A stretch of 64,000 nucleotides of DNA, from positions 124,001-188,000 of the forward strand of contig NZ_FXUG01000014.1 of the NCBI RefSeq assembly GCF_900182915.1, read 5' to 3'. Made by a program: the position numbers and the translations under genes. The DNA comes from Neorhodopirellula lusitana. GTDB taxonomy: Bacteria; Planctomycetota; Planctomycetia; Pirellulales; Pirellulaceae. Shown here piece by piece: positions 35,897-47,835 of this stretch. Position 1 is the stretch's first letter, and every line of letters starts with the position of its first letter. The notes below the pieces were generated by a model. The model saw nothing but the letters and a program-made list of their open reading frames with translations. It ran no database searches and was not told where the DNA came from.

Positions 35897-36160
35897 AAGA
35901 AGCTAGCGTCGGCGATTTGGAAGCCAGACAATGGCCGTTCGAGCACATGGGACGTCAAGATCCAGCCAGTGAACGACTGTCATCGAATCAAGTCGCGGAA
36001 TCACGCTATGTTAAGGCCACGCGAGTAACCGCAACGCCAATTGTGAAGCTTCGGTGAACTTGTGTGCATTCTCGTGCTCGCAGCCTTGCCCTGCCGGCCC
36101 GTGCGAAGAATAACAGTCGCCTCCACACCTAATCTCTTAAAACGCGGAAATTTGCTTCCA

Positions 36161-37345
36161 ATGAGCAACCTACAGACAGCGACGGTCGACGCACCGTTAG
36201 CGGAAGAGTCTGCCGTTTCCATCCCACGGGAAGCAGGAAAAGGCAACTTCATTCAGTGGATGGCCGTCTCCATTTTGATCTACCTGTTGGTCTGTGCCGT
36301 CGGCATGATCGGCAGTGGGTTCAAGTTGGCCACCGGTGACCAAGCGAAAGAGATGTTTGAATTCGCTACCAACCCGTTCGCGGGCTTAGTGGTCGGCACG
36401 ATTGCGACCGCATTGATTCAGTCTTCGTCAACGGTCACCTCCATCATTGTCGGACTCGTCGCCGGTGGCTTGCCGGTCTCGGTCGCCGTCCCGATGGTCA
36501 TGGGGGCGAACATTGGAACCTCGATCACCAACACGATCGTTTCGCTAGGCCACGTTCGCGAAAAAAAGGAGTTCGCCAGGGCGTTTTCAGCGGCAACGGT
36601 TCACGACTTTTTTAACCTGCTGTCCGTCGTCATCTTCCTGCCTCTGGAAATGGCGTTTGGTTTACTCGAGCGTATTGGCAGCTTTTTGGCAGGCCTATTT
36701 GTGGTCGGCGACACCTCGATGGGCGGCCTGAACTTTGTGAAAGCCGCCACCGCTCCGGTCGTGAAAACGGCGAAGGGCATGGTCGAAGGAATGAGCAACG
36801 GTTTGGGTGGCACGCTCTTGATCATCGGTGGGATCGTGCTGATCTTCTTGACGATCCACTACGTCGGCAAGTTGCTGAAGCAACTAATGGTGGGACGGGC
36901 AAAAGAGATCATGCATGCGGCGATCGGTCGTGGCCCCATTTCGGGAATCATGTCCGGTACGTTCGTCACCGTCTTGGTTCAGTCTTCATCGACCACGACT
37001 TCGTTGATGGTCCCGCTAGCCGGATCGGGTGCGTTTGGTTTGAAGCAGATCTACCCGTTCACCTTGGGTGCCAATATCGGTACCTGCATCACCGCTCTAT
37101 TGGCTGCAACCGCGGTTGACGGGAACGCGGCGGCAGCCCTGCAGATCGCGTTCATTCACCTGACCTACAACGTCCTGGGTGTGCTGGTCATCTACGGCAT
37201 CCCGTTCTTGAGATTCTTACCCGTTCGTCTTGCCGAATGGCTTGGCGACACCGCATCTGAAAACAAGTTTGTTGCGCTGGCATACGTCCTCGGCGTGTTC
37301 TTCATCATTCCAGGTGTTTGCCTGGGCGTCTCCAGCATTCTGTAA
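36161..37345 (+). CDS. Na+/phosphate symporter (NptA/PhoU-less Na/Pi cotransporter family)
   Basis: 394 residues from ATG 36161 (MSNLQTATVD); upstream codons to 36062 are not preferred. Two inverted Na_Pi repeats are visible, each with a QSSSTVTS / QSSSTTTS pair and a GANIGTSITN / GANIGTCITA motif, surrounded by about 8-9 membrane helices. Imports inorganic phosphate with sodium, fitting a marine cell. No PhoU-like C-terminal domain is present. Eleven bases after it begins a small soluble coiled-coil gene. Confidence 0.9.
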   Translation: MSNLQTATVDAPLAEESAVSIPREAGKGNFIQWMAVSILIYLLVCAVGMIGSGFKLATGDQAKEMFEFATNPFAGLVVGTIATALIQSSSTVTSIIVGLVAGGLPVSVAVPMVMGANIGTSITNTIVSLGHVREKKEFARAFSAATVHDFFNLLSVVIFLPLEMAFGLLERIGSFLAGLFVVGDTSMGGLNFVKAATAPVVKTAKGMVEGMSNGLGGTLLIIGGIVLIFLTIHYVGKLLKQLMVGRAKEIMHAAIGRGPISGIMSGTFVTVLVQSSSTTTSLMVPLAGSGAFGLKQIYPFTLGANIGTCITALLAATAVDGNAAAALQIAFIHLTYNVLGVLVIYGIPFLRFLPVRLAEWLGDTASENKFVALAYVLGVFFIIPGVCLGVSSIL

Positions 37346-37356
37346 GGAATACAACA

Positions 37357-37581
37357 ATGTCAAACCTCGATAAGATCTCTACAGAGATGATTCAGACGCT
37401 GATCAACGACACGGAATTGTCGTTAAAGGATCTGAAGGCCGAAATGGCTCGACGCGAAGAAGAAGCACAGGACTTCGAAATTTCCGACTTGGAAACCCAC
37501 ATGCGAAAAGCGGAATTGTCACTGACAACGATCCGCGACTTCGTGCATTTCCTAGTCAATGAATACCGCTCTCACCCATAG
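37357..37581 (+). CDS. Small helical protein linked to the Na/Pi symporter
   Basis: 74 residues, ATG 37357 preceded by AAGGA; 11 bp after the symporter stop, so in the same operon. Entirely charged and helical: LINDTELSLKDLKAEMARRE then HMRKAELSLTTIRDFVHFL, likely a coiled coil. No known domain. It may be an accessory or regulatory peptide of the symporter, as PhoU-like domains are missing there; this is an inference from position only. Confidence 0.7.
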   Translation: MSNLDKISTEMIQTLINDTELSLKDLKAEMARREEEAQDFEISDLETHMRKAELSLTTIRDFVHFLVNEYRSHP

Positions 37582-37788
37582 GCTCGTTGCGTCTGACGGC
37601 CGGTTTGGCTCCCGACGCATGCTTTCACTGAATCGCGATTCGGAATAGGAGTCGCCCAAGTGACCTGATCGTTGATTAGGCTTCGACAACCCAACGCAGA
37701 TTCCGCTTTGGGAAGAATTCGCTAAGTTGGGGCTTTCAAATTCGCATTCTTCGCTGGCGAATCTGTAGCCCCCGCTGTCGAGACACTC

Positions 37789-38712
37789 ATGATCGAATGG
37801 ATTCAAGCGACCACCGCAGACTGGGACTGGGCGACGTTTTGGCCCGAACTGTTAGGCAAGGCCGCCGGCGTTCTAACTGGCATCCTTCTTAGCTGGTTCC
37901 TGTTGATTCGGCGACGACTGAAGTCGATGAACCGCCTCCGCTCAGGCGATTCCGATGATGTGCTGTTTCAAGCACATTACTTACACCCGTTGCCAGAAAC
38001 CGCCGACGCGAGCCACCTACCAAGCCCTCCACCAAGCGGCGTGCCGGACAACCGCGATCAACCACCCCGAGCCCACTACCAATTGCTTTTTCGGAACGTA
38101 GCCGAAAAGCAGACTGTCCCGCAGATCTACGACAACCCGGCCGCCGCCGAGCTGGTCAAATCACTTGGCGACGAAACCAGCTTGAACCAGCCGATCCTAC
38201 CGACCCAGGACACGATCGGCTTCGAAGTCATCAACGACGCGGCAAGCTGGATGAGCGGTGCGTCGGCGACCTCGGCCAACTCCCGAGACGTCTGGTTGTT
38301 CTGCATGACGGCGGAGGACCGTCAGGTGGTTCGAAAGCGATGCGTACGATGCTTCTTGATCCGACCGGCCGATTTGAAGCGGTTCCATGACTGGGACTGG
38401 TGCCGCCAGAATGTCACCGTGGAACGGCCTTGGCACTGGTTTCGGATCGTGGCCCTGCACCGAGTCGCTCGGTTGTATGCCGATCAATGCCGCATGTACT
38501 CCGTCGCTGACAAAGCGACCGCGATGCCGTTGGTTGACGCTCAAGCGGGCCACCGTCGCATTATGGCGCTATCGCTGGGCCTGATCGCCGACGAGCGTCC
38601 GGTCAGTAAGCCGGTCGTGATCGATTGGGATTTGCAGTCGAAATCTCCCCTCGGGTCACAACTGACGCTTCAGCCCGGGGCGTGGCCCGATGAGCTGGTC
38701 GAGTCTGCCTAA
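37789..38712 (+). CDS. Membrane-anchored hypothetical protein
   Basis: 307 residues. One N-terminal membrane helix (AAGVLTGILLSWFLLI, residues ~24-41), then a Pro-rich linker and a ~230-residue cytoplasmic-looking domain containing DVWLFCMTAEDRQVVRKRC, a Trp-rich FHDWDWCRQN and RPWHWFRIVALHRVARLYAD. No catalytic motif or family is recognised. ATG 37789; the next gene, malate dehydrogenase, begins 135 bp later. Confidence 0.7.
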   Translation: MIEWIQATTADWDWATFWPELLGKAAGVLTGILLSWFLLIRRRLKSMNRLRSGDSDDVLFQAHYLHPLPETADASHLPSPPPSGVPDNRDQPPRAHYQLLFRNVAEKQTVPQIYDNPAAAELVKSLGDETSLNQPILPTQDTIGFEVINDAASWMSGASATSANSRDVWLFCMTAEDRQVVRKRCVRCFLIRPADLKRFHDWDWCRQNVTVERPWHWFRIVALHRVARLYADQCRMYSVADKATAMPLVDAQAGHRRIMALSLGLIADERPVSKPVVIDWDLQSKSPLGSQLTLQPGAWPDELVESA

Positions 38713-39810
<1,098 letters not shown>

Positions 39811-39976
39811 CGCGAAACCCGCGTCCCCGCTGATCACCTGCACTCGAATCACCCGCACTCGGTCAGGGGCGTTTGTCGCCCCGCCGAGTTGAGCACTCTC
39901 GAAGCGTTGCCTCCACCACTGGAACGATCACCCGTGGTTCGGGATCCAACCTGATACCGATCATCACTCATGATGC

Positions 39977-42900
39977 TCACGGTTCGACACCCCCTCTTTG
40001 AACGAGCATCTGTTCCAGCTCTTCCAGGTTCAGTGGTTTCACAAGGTGCTCGTTAAACCCAGCATCCTGTACCGCTTTTCGGTCACTTGCCTGGCCATAT
40101 CCGGTCAACGCGATAAGAAACAAAGACCGAGTCGCGTCGTCGTCTCGAAGAGTCTTCGCAATCTCGTACCCATCGAGTTGTGGCAGACCGATATCGATCA
40201 GCGAAACATCCGGCATCTTCTTGCGGATCAACGCCAATCCGGACTCCCCGTCGGCGGCCTCACTGACGGTATACCCCTTCATCCTGAGTAACCCCGTCAG
40301 CATCTCACGGGCATCTGGGATATCTTCGACCACAACAATCGTCTTGATTTTGTGGCCGGCGCTCTTATGAATCTGCTTGATTTCAGGAGGCTCGACCAAG
40401 GGCAACCCGACACGGAATTCACTGCCGCGTCCAATCCCTTCACTGAAACCTTCGATGCTGCCGCCGTGCATGGTCACAATCGCTCGAACAAGCGTCAAAC
40501 CAAGCCCGATCCCACCCTGGCTGCGTTCGAGAGAACTGTTTACCTGCACGAACATCTCGAAAATGCTTTCGATCTCATCCTCACTAAGCCCGACGCCGGT
40601 ATCACGGATACGGAACTCCGCTTCGTCGCGACTTCGCAATACGGCCAGACGAATTTTACCGCCCGCTGGCGTGTACTTGATTGAATTGCGAAGCAAGTTG
40701 AACACGACCTGCAATAACCTGACTCGGTCGCCGTCGATGTAAAGCGGTTCGTCGTAACCGTCCAATTGAAATTCAAGCTGACGTTCGGCAAACTGCGATC
40801 CGACCGCGGCAACCGCCTCGTTGATGGTGTCGCGAAAGTCGAACACCTCTCGTTGCAACTCGATTTTGCCAAGCGTAATCCGAGACACATCCAATAAGTC
40901 GTCCAGCAAACGCGCCATTTGGGCGGACTGACGAATCACAACGCCACTGGCCATCGACTTATTGTGTTCGTCGTTGGACTCCTGGATTAACCGAGCGGCA
41001 TTGACGATTGCTCCCAACGGATTGCGAAGTTCATGTGAAAGCATTGCCAGAAACTGGTCGCGACGCAGAATGCTCTCCCGAATTTCCATTTCCGCCTTCA
41101 CCCGCGCGGACACATTTCGAGCGACCACCGACGCTGCTACCCAATTGCCCGAGCTATCCAGGACCGGCGAAATGGTGGTCGAAACGTGCACCGTTTGATG
41201 GGCCACTTCGATGGTATGCGTTTGCAACCGCTGTACTTCTTTACTCGTCGACATTTCGAGAATCAGTCGATTGAGTTCGTCCACCACCGATTCCGAAACC
41301 AGTGTGGTAATCGGCGACCCGATCACCGAATCGTCACGGCCGTATAGTTTGCGAGCACCATCGTTCCAGGTTCGGATGATGCCGTCTCGATCAACGCGAA
41401 AAATCCCATCACCGGACTGCTGAACAATCTCTGAAAGCTCGGCAAGCCGCGTTTGCGCCTGCTTAAGACCGGTGATGTCCACCAGCGTCAAGACAACACC
41501 CTCTACTTCTCCGCGAGAAAAGTAGGGCAAGATCCGCATCAGATAAACGTTGTCAGCACGATCGTTGACTTCACGCTCGAACACCTGCTCGGTATGCAAT
41601 ACCTGCCGCAACTCTTGAAGCAAGTTGTCGTCGTCCAACCGGTAGGTAAAACTTTCGAAGTTGCGCCCAATGTCCTGGCGCATCAAGTTGAACTTTTCCG
41701 CAACCCGCGGCGTGAATTTCCGAACCTTCAGCTCCCTGTCCAAGAAAATGGTATCGACGTGGGTACTGTTTAACAGATTGTCCATGTCGTCCGTCATCTC
41801 GGTCAGCTCGGCAATCTTACGCTGATATTCAGCGTTGACTGTGTAGAGTTCCTCATTGACGCTATGCAGTTCTTCGTTAGTACTTTGAAGCTCCTCATTG
41901 GACGCCACCAATTCCTCGTTCGTACTCTGCATTTCCTCATTAGCGGCCTGAAGCTCCTCGATGGTCGCATTCAAACTTTGGCGTGCGTATGACAGTTCGC
42001 GTTCAAGTGCACCAACATGCTCGTTGGACGCCTGTTCGGCACTCACTTGTTCATGCGTAATGGCCGGCGGGTGCACACCCTCTTCGATAGTGAACTCAAC
42101 AAGAAACAGTATTTCGGTGGATCTTCCGTCGTGGATTGGCCTCGCATTGATGTGCATCAACCGCGGCCCTTCGTCAGTCGTAAGATTAATTCCCGCAAAC
42201 TCAACTCGCTTGTTATCACGCTTCGACTTTCGAATCACCGTGCCCAATGGAATCCGCAGCGAAGGATCCAACTGATCGACGATGTCATCCGAATTTCGAC
42301 CATCGGTTGGGTGAATGAGCTTGCTGGCACCTCCAAAGGTCTGAATAAGTCGGCGCTGTTCCGTCAATAACATCGCTGTAGGCATGTAAATGTCGAGCAG
42401 CGAGTCATAGGTACGCAACAACTGCGTGTTGGCCCTGGGAACCTTCGCGGGCTGGTCATCTTTCGCAAGCGATTGCGATGGGGGTTGAGGCAGTCGGACC
42501 CGCGAAGTGAGTCGCACGTCGCGGCGTTTGTTGTAAAGCTTGGACTGGCCGTCGAGTTCATCAAACTCATCGGACAATTCAGCCGGTACTTCGCTACTGC
42601 CTAACCACAGCCCACCGCCGACGGTCAGCCCGAAGTGAAACAACGTCAGTACGCGACGTTGGACATCAGGATTCAGATAGATGAACAGGTTTCGGCACGT
42701 CACCAAGTGCAACTTGGTGAAGGGTGCGTCGGTAATCACATTGTGCGCCGCGAAGACGACAAGTCGCCGAATCTCTGGGATGACCCTGTATCCAGCCGCT
42801 TCCTTTTGGAAGTACCGCTCAAGCCGATCCAAAGTAATGTCGCGAACACGACTCTCGGGATACAGACCGTGTGAGGCAACATCGAGCGACCCTGGGTGAA

Positions 42901-43972
42901 CATCGGTCGCAAAGATCCGGCATCGCACCGGCATTCGCCGAGAAGTGAAATACTCGTCCACCAGAATTGCAATCGAATAGGCCTCTTCGCCCGTCGCGGT
43001 TGCCGCCACCCAGATCCGAAGCTCCTCATCATCCTTGAGGTTCGCGACCAATTCAGGCAACATCTTCTTTTCAAGTTTCTCGTACGCCTCGGGATCTCGA
43101 AAAAACCCCGTCACACCGATTAGCATGTCCTTGTAGAGTGCGGTCAGTTCCTCGTCACATTTGCTTAGCAAATCCGCGTAATCGTTCACGCTTGCTGCGT
43201 CGACAATCAGTCGCCGCCGTTCAATCCGACGAGCGATCATGTCAGCCTTGTAGTGCGTGAAATCAATCCCACACTCACGCCGCAGCAACCGAAGAATCGC
43301 AGAAGTTCCGCTCAATTCTGTTTCCGAGGATGTGGTGGGATCATGGCTGGCTCGCCAATCCGCCGGGCTATCTGCGTATCGCTGCAACAATTCGGGCATC
43401 TCTTCCGGTGTCAGTACCAAGTCAACCAAGCCAGTGTTCTGCGCACTGCGCGTCATTCCATCAAATCCCGCCGAGTCCTCGGATTGCGCCAAGACCAATC
43501 CTCCGACTCGATGAATATGCTCGATCCCGCGAGAACCATCACTTCCCGTTCCCGAGAGAATCACACCAACGGATCGGTCACGCTGATCTTGGCCCAAGGA
43601 GCGGAACAAGTGATCAATGGGCAAGAAGACACTCTTGGTGCTTTCCTTGTCCGATACCAGCAACTTCCCACTGGCAATGATCATCTGCTTGCGAGGTGGC
43701 AAGAGGTAGATGCAACCCGCGCAGACTCGTTGATCTTCTTCGACCAAATGGATTGGCAAGCTGGTGCGACGCGCCAACAGCTCATCCATCATCGTCTTGA
43801 AGTCAGGCGACAAGTGCTGAACCACGATGAACGCCATCGTGGTGTCCACCGGCACCTGAGCAAAGAATTTCTCCAGCGCCTCGAGTCCCCCGGCGGACGC
43901 GCCGACTCCCACGATATAAGAGGGCTGCTTTTGAGGACCGGCATCAGGCTCCGAGCTTGTGTCCTGTGTCAT
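39977..43972 (-). CDS. CheB-CheR-PAS hybrid histidine kinase with receiver domain
   Basis: 1331 residues from ATG 43972 (a TTG at 43978 adds two). CheB methylesterase: catalytic Ser26 ([10 protein letters not shown]), His53 (VVQHLSPDF) and Asp145 (SGTGSDGS). CheR-type methyltransferase ~210-480 with [15 protein letters not shown] and FATDVHPGSLDVAS. A long coiled coil of repeated [11 protein letters not shown] units (~650-720) leads into two PAS domains (~730-960). HisKA H-box LAMLSHELRNPLGAI near 1000, HATPase with RDTGVGLSEDEIE and GGIGLGLTLVRAIVTMHGG, and a C-terminal receiver (VVVEDIPDAREM, SLIDIGLPQLDG, ALTGYG, LVKPL). So it combines reversible methylation-type chemistry with a hybrid phosphorelay. 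The substrate of the esterase/methyltransferase parts is unknown. Confidence 0.92.
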   Translation of the reverse strand: MTQDTSSEPDAGPQKQPSYIVGVGASAGGLEALEKFFAQVPVDTTMAFIVVQHLSPDFKTMMDELLARRTSLPIHLVEEDQRVCAGCIYLLPPRKQMIIASGKLLVSDKESTKSVFLPIDHLFRSLGQDQRDRSVGVILSGTGSDGSRGIEHIHRVGGLVLAQSEDSAGFDGMTRSAQNTGLVDLVLTPEEMPELLQRYADSPADWRASHDPTTSSETELSGTSAILRLLRRECGIDFTHYKADMIARRIERRRLIVDAASVNDYADLLSKCDEELTALYKDMLIGVTGFFRDPEAYEKLEKKMLPELVANLKDDEELRIWVAATATGEEAYSIAILVDEYFTSRRMPVRCRIFATDVHPGSLDVASHGLYPESRVRDITLDRLERYFQKEAAGYRVIPEIRRLVVFAAHNVITDAPFTKLHLVTCRNLFIYLNPDVQRRVLTLFHFGLTVGGGLWLGSSEVPAELSDEFDELDGQSKLYNKRRDVRLTSRVRLPQPPSQSLAKDDQPAKVPRANTQLLRTYDSLLDIYMPTAMLLTEQRRLIQTFGGASKLIHPTDGRNSDDIVDQLDPSLRIPLGTVIRKSKRDNKRVEFAGINLTTDEGPRLMHINARPIHDGRSTEILFLVEFTIEEGVHPPAITHEQVSAEQASNEHVGALERELSYARQSLNATIEELQAANEEMQSTNEELVASNEELQSTNEELHSVNEELYTVNAEYQRKIAELTEMTDDMDNLLNSTHVDTIFLDRELKVRKFTPRVAEKFNLMRQDIGRNFESFTYRLDDDNLLQELRQVLHTEQVFEREVNDRADNVYLMRILPYFSRGEVEGVVLTLVDITGLKQAQTRLAELSEIVQQSGDGIFRVDRDGIIRTWNDGARKLYGRDDSVIGSPITTLVSESVVDELNRLILEMSTSKEVQRLQTHTIEVAHQTVHVSTTISPVLDSSGNWVAASVVARNVSARVKAEMEIRESILRRDQFLAMLSHELRNPLGAIVNAARLIQESNDEHNKSMASGVVIRQSAQMARLLDDLLDVSRITLGKIELQREVFDFRDTINEAVAAVGSQFAERQLEFQLDGYDEPLYIDGDRVRLLQVVFNLLRNSIKYTPAGGKIRLAVLRSRDEAEFRIRDTGVGLSEDEIESIFEMFVQVNSSLERSQGGIGLGLTLVRAIVTMHGGSIEGFSEGIGRGSEFRVGLPLVEPPEIKQIHKSAGHKIKTIVVVEDIPDAREMLTGLLRMKGYTVSEAADGESGLALIRKKMPDVSLIDIGLPQLDGYEIAKTLRDDDATRSLFLIALTGYGQASDRKAVQDAGFNEHLVKPLNLEELEQMLVQRGGVEP

Positions 43973-44166
43973 CAGCAACTACCTAATCTTATGCACATCG
44001 GCCATTTCCATGATTTCAAACATCAACATGTCATTCATTGATTTTAACGAACAGTCTACCGACGCAATCGCCCGCCACTGATCGCCCAACTCTGATCGCC
44101 CAACTCTGATCGCCCATTACTGATCGCCCATTACTGATCGTCCGTCACTTGCGGGTTCGTCCGACG
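43973..44166. repeat. Intergenic region with a 14-bp tandem repeat (about five copies)
   Basis: Between the two CheB-CheR kinase genes. At 44078-44147 the unit CTGATCGCCCAACT occurs twice exactly, twice as CTGATCGCCCATTA and once as CTGATCGTCCGTCA, so copies decay along the array. It lies just after the stop of the downstream-oriented kinase and before the other, and might be a transcript-processing or DNA-bending element, or just replication slippage. Confidence 0.85.
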
Positions 44167-47100
44167 CTACTCTTCGTCAGCTTCCAACGGCAAACTGATT
44201 CGCATCGTCACGCCTCGCCCTGTTGGCGAGTTTTGTGCCGAGATGCTTCCGCTATGGCGTTGCAGGATTCGCTTGCATAAAGGCAGCCCCATTCCTTCAC
44301 CGGGGACCGTCCGAAACTCCAATCGCTCGAAGATCACAAAGACTCGATCGCGATGCTGAACCGCAATTCCAATCCCATCATCAGACACGTCAATCTCCCA
44401 CGACTTGGAAAGCCGCCTCGCTTCAATTGTAATGTTAGGCGACATTTCTCGAGAGAACATGATCGAGTTAGTAATCAGGTGCGTGAACACCGTCATGAAC
44501 TGCTCCGGGTCCACATTCAAAGTCGGCAACTGCTCATACTTAACCACCGCGCCGTACTCAGTGATCAGCGGTTCTAATGTGCGAACAGCGGTATCCACAA
44601 GACCCGTCAAATCAGTCTCGACGAACGGCTTGCTTAGCGAATAGACCCGCGAGTATCGCAGCAATCCGACAATCATCGATTCAAGCTTGGCGATGCAACT
44701 GTTGATCGCCGTGAAAGACTCGACCGCTTCGATGTCCGATGGGTCTTGGTACTTCTCTCTGAGTTGCCGGGAATGGTTCGAGATATGTCTTAGCGGTGCC
44801 TGCAAGTCATGCGAAACGGCATACGCAAACTCTTGCAGGTCGTGATCCGTCAGTTGCAATGTCTCTGCGGTACGCCGGATATCGTCATAACTTTGGATCA
44901 TCGCCGATACGTCCACGCATGTCAGCACGACACCGCTGGGGGTGCCGTTTTCATCGCGGTAGGGTTGAATCCTTAGCAAGAAAACGCGGCCGTCCCGATT
45001 TCGTGCTTCTCGCTCGATCGGAATGTCCGTGCGTAGCACCGACCGAACCTCTTCATGCAGATCCGCCACGTCCAGATTGCTGGCGATGTGTTCGATGGGC
45101 CGGCCAACATCCTGTTGCAGCATATAAAACGCTTCCCCGATGGCTGGCGTGAACTTGCGAATCCGCAGTTCCTGATCCAGGAAGATGGTTCCAATCTCGG
45201 TGCTTTTGAGCAGGTTGTCCATGTCACCGGTCAGCTCAACCAGTTCCTGAATCTTCAACTGGTGCTCAGTGTTGACCGTGTGCAATTCTTCGTTGACGCT
45301 ATGCAGTTCTTCATTGGTCGACTGCAACTCCTCATTCGACGCAACCAGTTCCTCATTCGTCGACTGAAGCTCTTCGTTGCTGGTTTCGAGTTCTTCCACC
45401 GTCGACTGCAGCGACTCTTTGGTGTAAGCCAGCTCACGTTCCAGCGAGACAATGCGTTCGGACGACTGGTCGTCGAGATCGTAATCCACGCCGGCGGGTT
45501 GGTTGGACGTCTGGATACCCTCGGGCTCATTCTCCAAGCAAATCAACACCAATTCTTCATCGGACTTTGCGTAGGGCTTCGCAACAATTCGAAGCAACCG
45601 ACTGCCATGCTCCGTCTTGATCGGTACGGCCTTCATCACCACCGCCTGGCGTGATGAACGCACGCGTTGCAACGCGGCACTCAACGCAATTCGCAGTTCA
45701 CCGGACACCATCCGCAAAACATCGAGTGTCGCTTTGCCCTCGGGTTGCGTAAGCATCTCCCGAGCATTGCCAAACGAGTGCAGCAGTTCGTCTTGCGCGT
45801 TGATCAAAAAGCTAGGCGGTACGTATTCACGCAACAACACCTCGTGGACTTCAGGAATCAACCAGTTGCTTCCCGCCTGAGTCGCGTTGGAAACAAACGA
45901 GGGTCGAGAACGCACGACGTGCCGCAACGGTTGCGAATAGCTTTGGTTATCCGCGTGTGCCAATCGAACATCACGCGTTTTAGCAAAAATTCGCCACTGC
46001 GCGTCAATCGTGTCAAACTCGCCCGCTGCCTCAGACAAACTTTCGCTGGGCCCCAAAAACAGGCAACCGCCCACTCGCAGTCCAAAATGAAACAGTGCAA
46101 TTACTTTGCGTTGCACGTCGGGGATCAAGTAGATCAGCGCGTTGCGACAACTGATCAAATCAATCTTGGTGAACGGTGGATCGCTGGTGATGTCATGCGG
46201 CGCAAAAATCACCATCTGTCGAATCTGAGAAACGACGTGATACAGGTCCTGGGAACGAGAAAAGTACTTCTCTCGAAGCTCCAATGGCACCGTCGCTACG
46301 GACTCGCTCGAATACACGCCCGCACTGGCGGTTTCCAAGGAAGTTTGATGCACGTCGGTCGCGAATATTTTGACATCAACCTGTCCACGGTCGGGCATTC
46401 TTGATTGGCAATCCCGAATCAGCATCGCAAGGGAATACGCTTCTTCGCCTGTCGCACACGCGGGCACCCAACACCGGATCTGGCCGTCGGGCGCACAGTC
46501 CCGAAGCAAATTCGGAACAACGTCATCGCGGATCCGTGCAAACGCGGCAGTGTCCCGAAAGAACTGCGTCACCTCAACCAACAGGTCGCGATAGAGCACT
46601 TCCAGCTCTCTTGGTTCGCGATCGATCTTTGCCATATATTCCAACAGCGACTTGCAACCGGTTAGCTGCAATCGCCGATTAATACGACGATTCGTCGTGG
46701 AGGGTCGATAGCGAGCAAAATCAATTCCGAACTGACGTCGCAAAACCCGGTACAGGTTGCCAAGCTCATCGCCTTCAATGCGAGTGGACTCTTCATCATC
46801 CACTCCTCGCTGAAAATCCTCCGGCATCTTGATGTATTGCAAGATGCGGCCAGGCATAGCCGCAGGGCTGGTCACCACATCAACCATCCCGGTCGCCTTC
46901 GCACTCTTTGGCATGCCGTCAAAACCCGCGGTTGCCGCGCTCTGACCTAACACCAGCCCCCCCGACTCGTGTACTCGTTGAAGGCCGCGTGACCCATCGC
47001 TGCCAGTCCCCGAAAGCACCACCGCGATTGCACGATTCGCAGCATCCGCAGCAAGCGACTCAAAAAAGATGTCGATCGGTAGATTCAACGAACGCCCTGC

Positions 47101-47481
47101 GGCCTGCTCTTCCAAACGCAAGCGACCATCTCGCAAGACCATGTTCTTACGCGACGGAATCAAATACACCTGATTCGCCTCCACCTTCACCCCGTCCTCA
47201 ACCAAGTGGATTTTCATCTTGGTGTGACGCGCCAACAGCTCGTCCATCAGACTCTTAAAGTCCGGTGACAGGTGCTGCACGATGACGAATGCCATTCCTG
47301 TTTCGGGAGGCATGTTGTCAAAAAACGATTCAATCGCTTCTAAACCACCTGCCGATGCACCGATGCCAATGATGTAGGAAGGATCCGAATGAGACTCTCC
47401 GTCGGCAGGCTCGGAATGCGTCTGATCGCTGGCCGACAAATGAGCGTCTTCCGCACCAGACTCGGGGACAGGTAATGTCAC
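44167..47481 (-). CDS. CheB-CheR-PAS histidine kinase (phytochrome-like kinase core)
   Basis: 1104 residues, GTG start at 47481 with AGGAG eight bases upstream. Architecture is as in its neighbour: CheB with Ser43, His70, Asp162; CheR-type methyltransferase ~235-500 ([18 protein letters not shown]); a coiled coil of [11 protein letters not shown] units; one PAS domain; and a HisKA/HATPase pair of the phytochrome-like class ([20 protein letters not shown], then [20 protein letters not shown]). There is no receiver domain; the phosphoryl acceptor is probably the small regulator encoded 355 bp upstream. It and the preceding kinase are paralogues. Confidence 0.92.
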   Translation of the reverse strand: MTLPVPESGAEDAHLSASDQTHSEPADGESHSDPSYIIGIGASAGGLEAIESFFDNMPPETGMAFVIVQHLSPDFKSLMDELLARHTKMKIHLVEDGVKVEANQVYLIPSRKNMVLRDGRLRLEEQAAGRSLNLPIDIFFESLAADAANRAIAVVLSGTGSDGSRGLQRVHESGGLVLGQSAATAGFDGMPKSAKATGMVDVVTSPAAMPGRILQYIKMPEDFQRGVDDEESTRIEGDELGNLYRVLRRQFGIDFARYRPSTTNRRINRRLQLTGCKSLLEYMAKIDREPRELEVLYRDLLVEVTQFFRDTAAFARIRDDVVPNLLRDCAPDGQIRCWVPACATGEEAYSLAMLIRDCQSRMPDRGQVDVKIFATDVHQTSLETASAGVYSSESVATVPLELREKYFSRSQDLYHVVSQIRQMVIFAPHDITSDPPFTKIDLISCRNALIYLIPDVQRKVIALFHFGLRVGGCLFLGPSESLSEAAGEFDTIDAQWRIFAKTRDVRLAHADNQSYSQPLRHVVRSRPSFVSNATQAGSNWLIPEVHEVLLREYVPPSFLINAQDELLHSFGNAREMLTQPEGKATLDVLRMVSGELRIALSAALQRVRSSRQAVVMKAVPIKTEHGSRLLRIVAKPYAKSDEELVLICLENEPEGIQTSNQPAGVDYDLDDQSSERIVSLERELAYTKESLQSTVEELETSNEELQSTNEELVASNEELQSTNEELHSVNEELHTVNTEHQLKIQELVELTGDMDNLLKSTEIGTIFLDQELRIRKFTPAIGEAFYMLQQDVGRPIEHIASNLDVADLHEEVRSVLRTDIPIEREARNRDGRVFLLRIQPYRDENGTPSGVVLTCVDVSAMIQSYDDIRRTAETLQLTDHDLQEFAYAVSHDLQAPLRHISNHSRQLREKYQDPSDIEAVESFTAINSCIAKLESMIVGLLRYSRVYSLSKPFVETDLTGLVDTAVRTLEPLITEYGAVVKYEQLPTLNVDPEQFMTVFTHLITNSIMFSREMSPNITIEARRLSKSWEIDVSDDGIGIAVQHRDRVFVIFERLEFRTVPGEGMGLPLCKRILQRHSGSISAQNSPTGRGVTMRISLPLEADEE

Positions 47482-47835
47482 TACAAAACTCCTGTGATTG
47501 CTTCACGTGTATTCATTAGGCATGGCTCTACCTGCCCTATTGGTATCGCCTGTCGTTCGGCTTCGCTTGCTACTTCCATCGCCCTATCGCTAACTCACCT
47601 CGGGGTTTCCAAGCATCTGAATGCTCGAACTCTATCGCTAAATCTCTTCATTGATCGGCACAGGCGGTTTCGTGTGCAGCTCGAAATCAGATCAGATCTG
47701 ATTGGATACACGCATTTCGACAACTGTTGTATTTAAGGTGACACTCGGCGGCTTGCGATGCTCGACAACTTTTTTTTACGGCAGGCCGAGGCCCATCCGA
47801 CTACAGCAACTCAAGGCTCAAACTGACTGAGAGCA

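Noticed and set aside
45055-46404. Long plus-strand frames opposite the CheB-CheR kinase
   Set aside because: Antisense to strongly conserved CheB/CheR and kinase motifs; no independent support.
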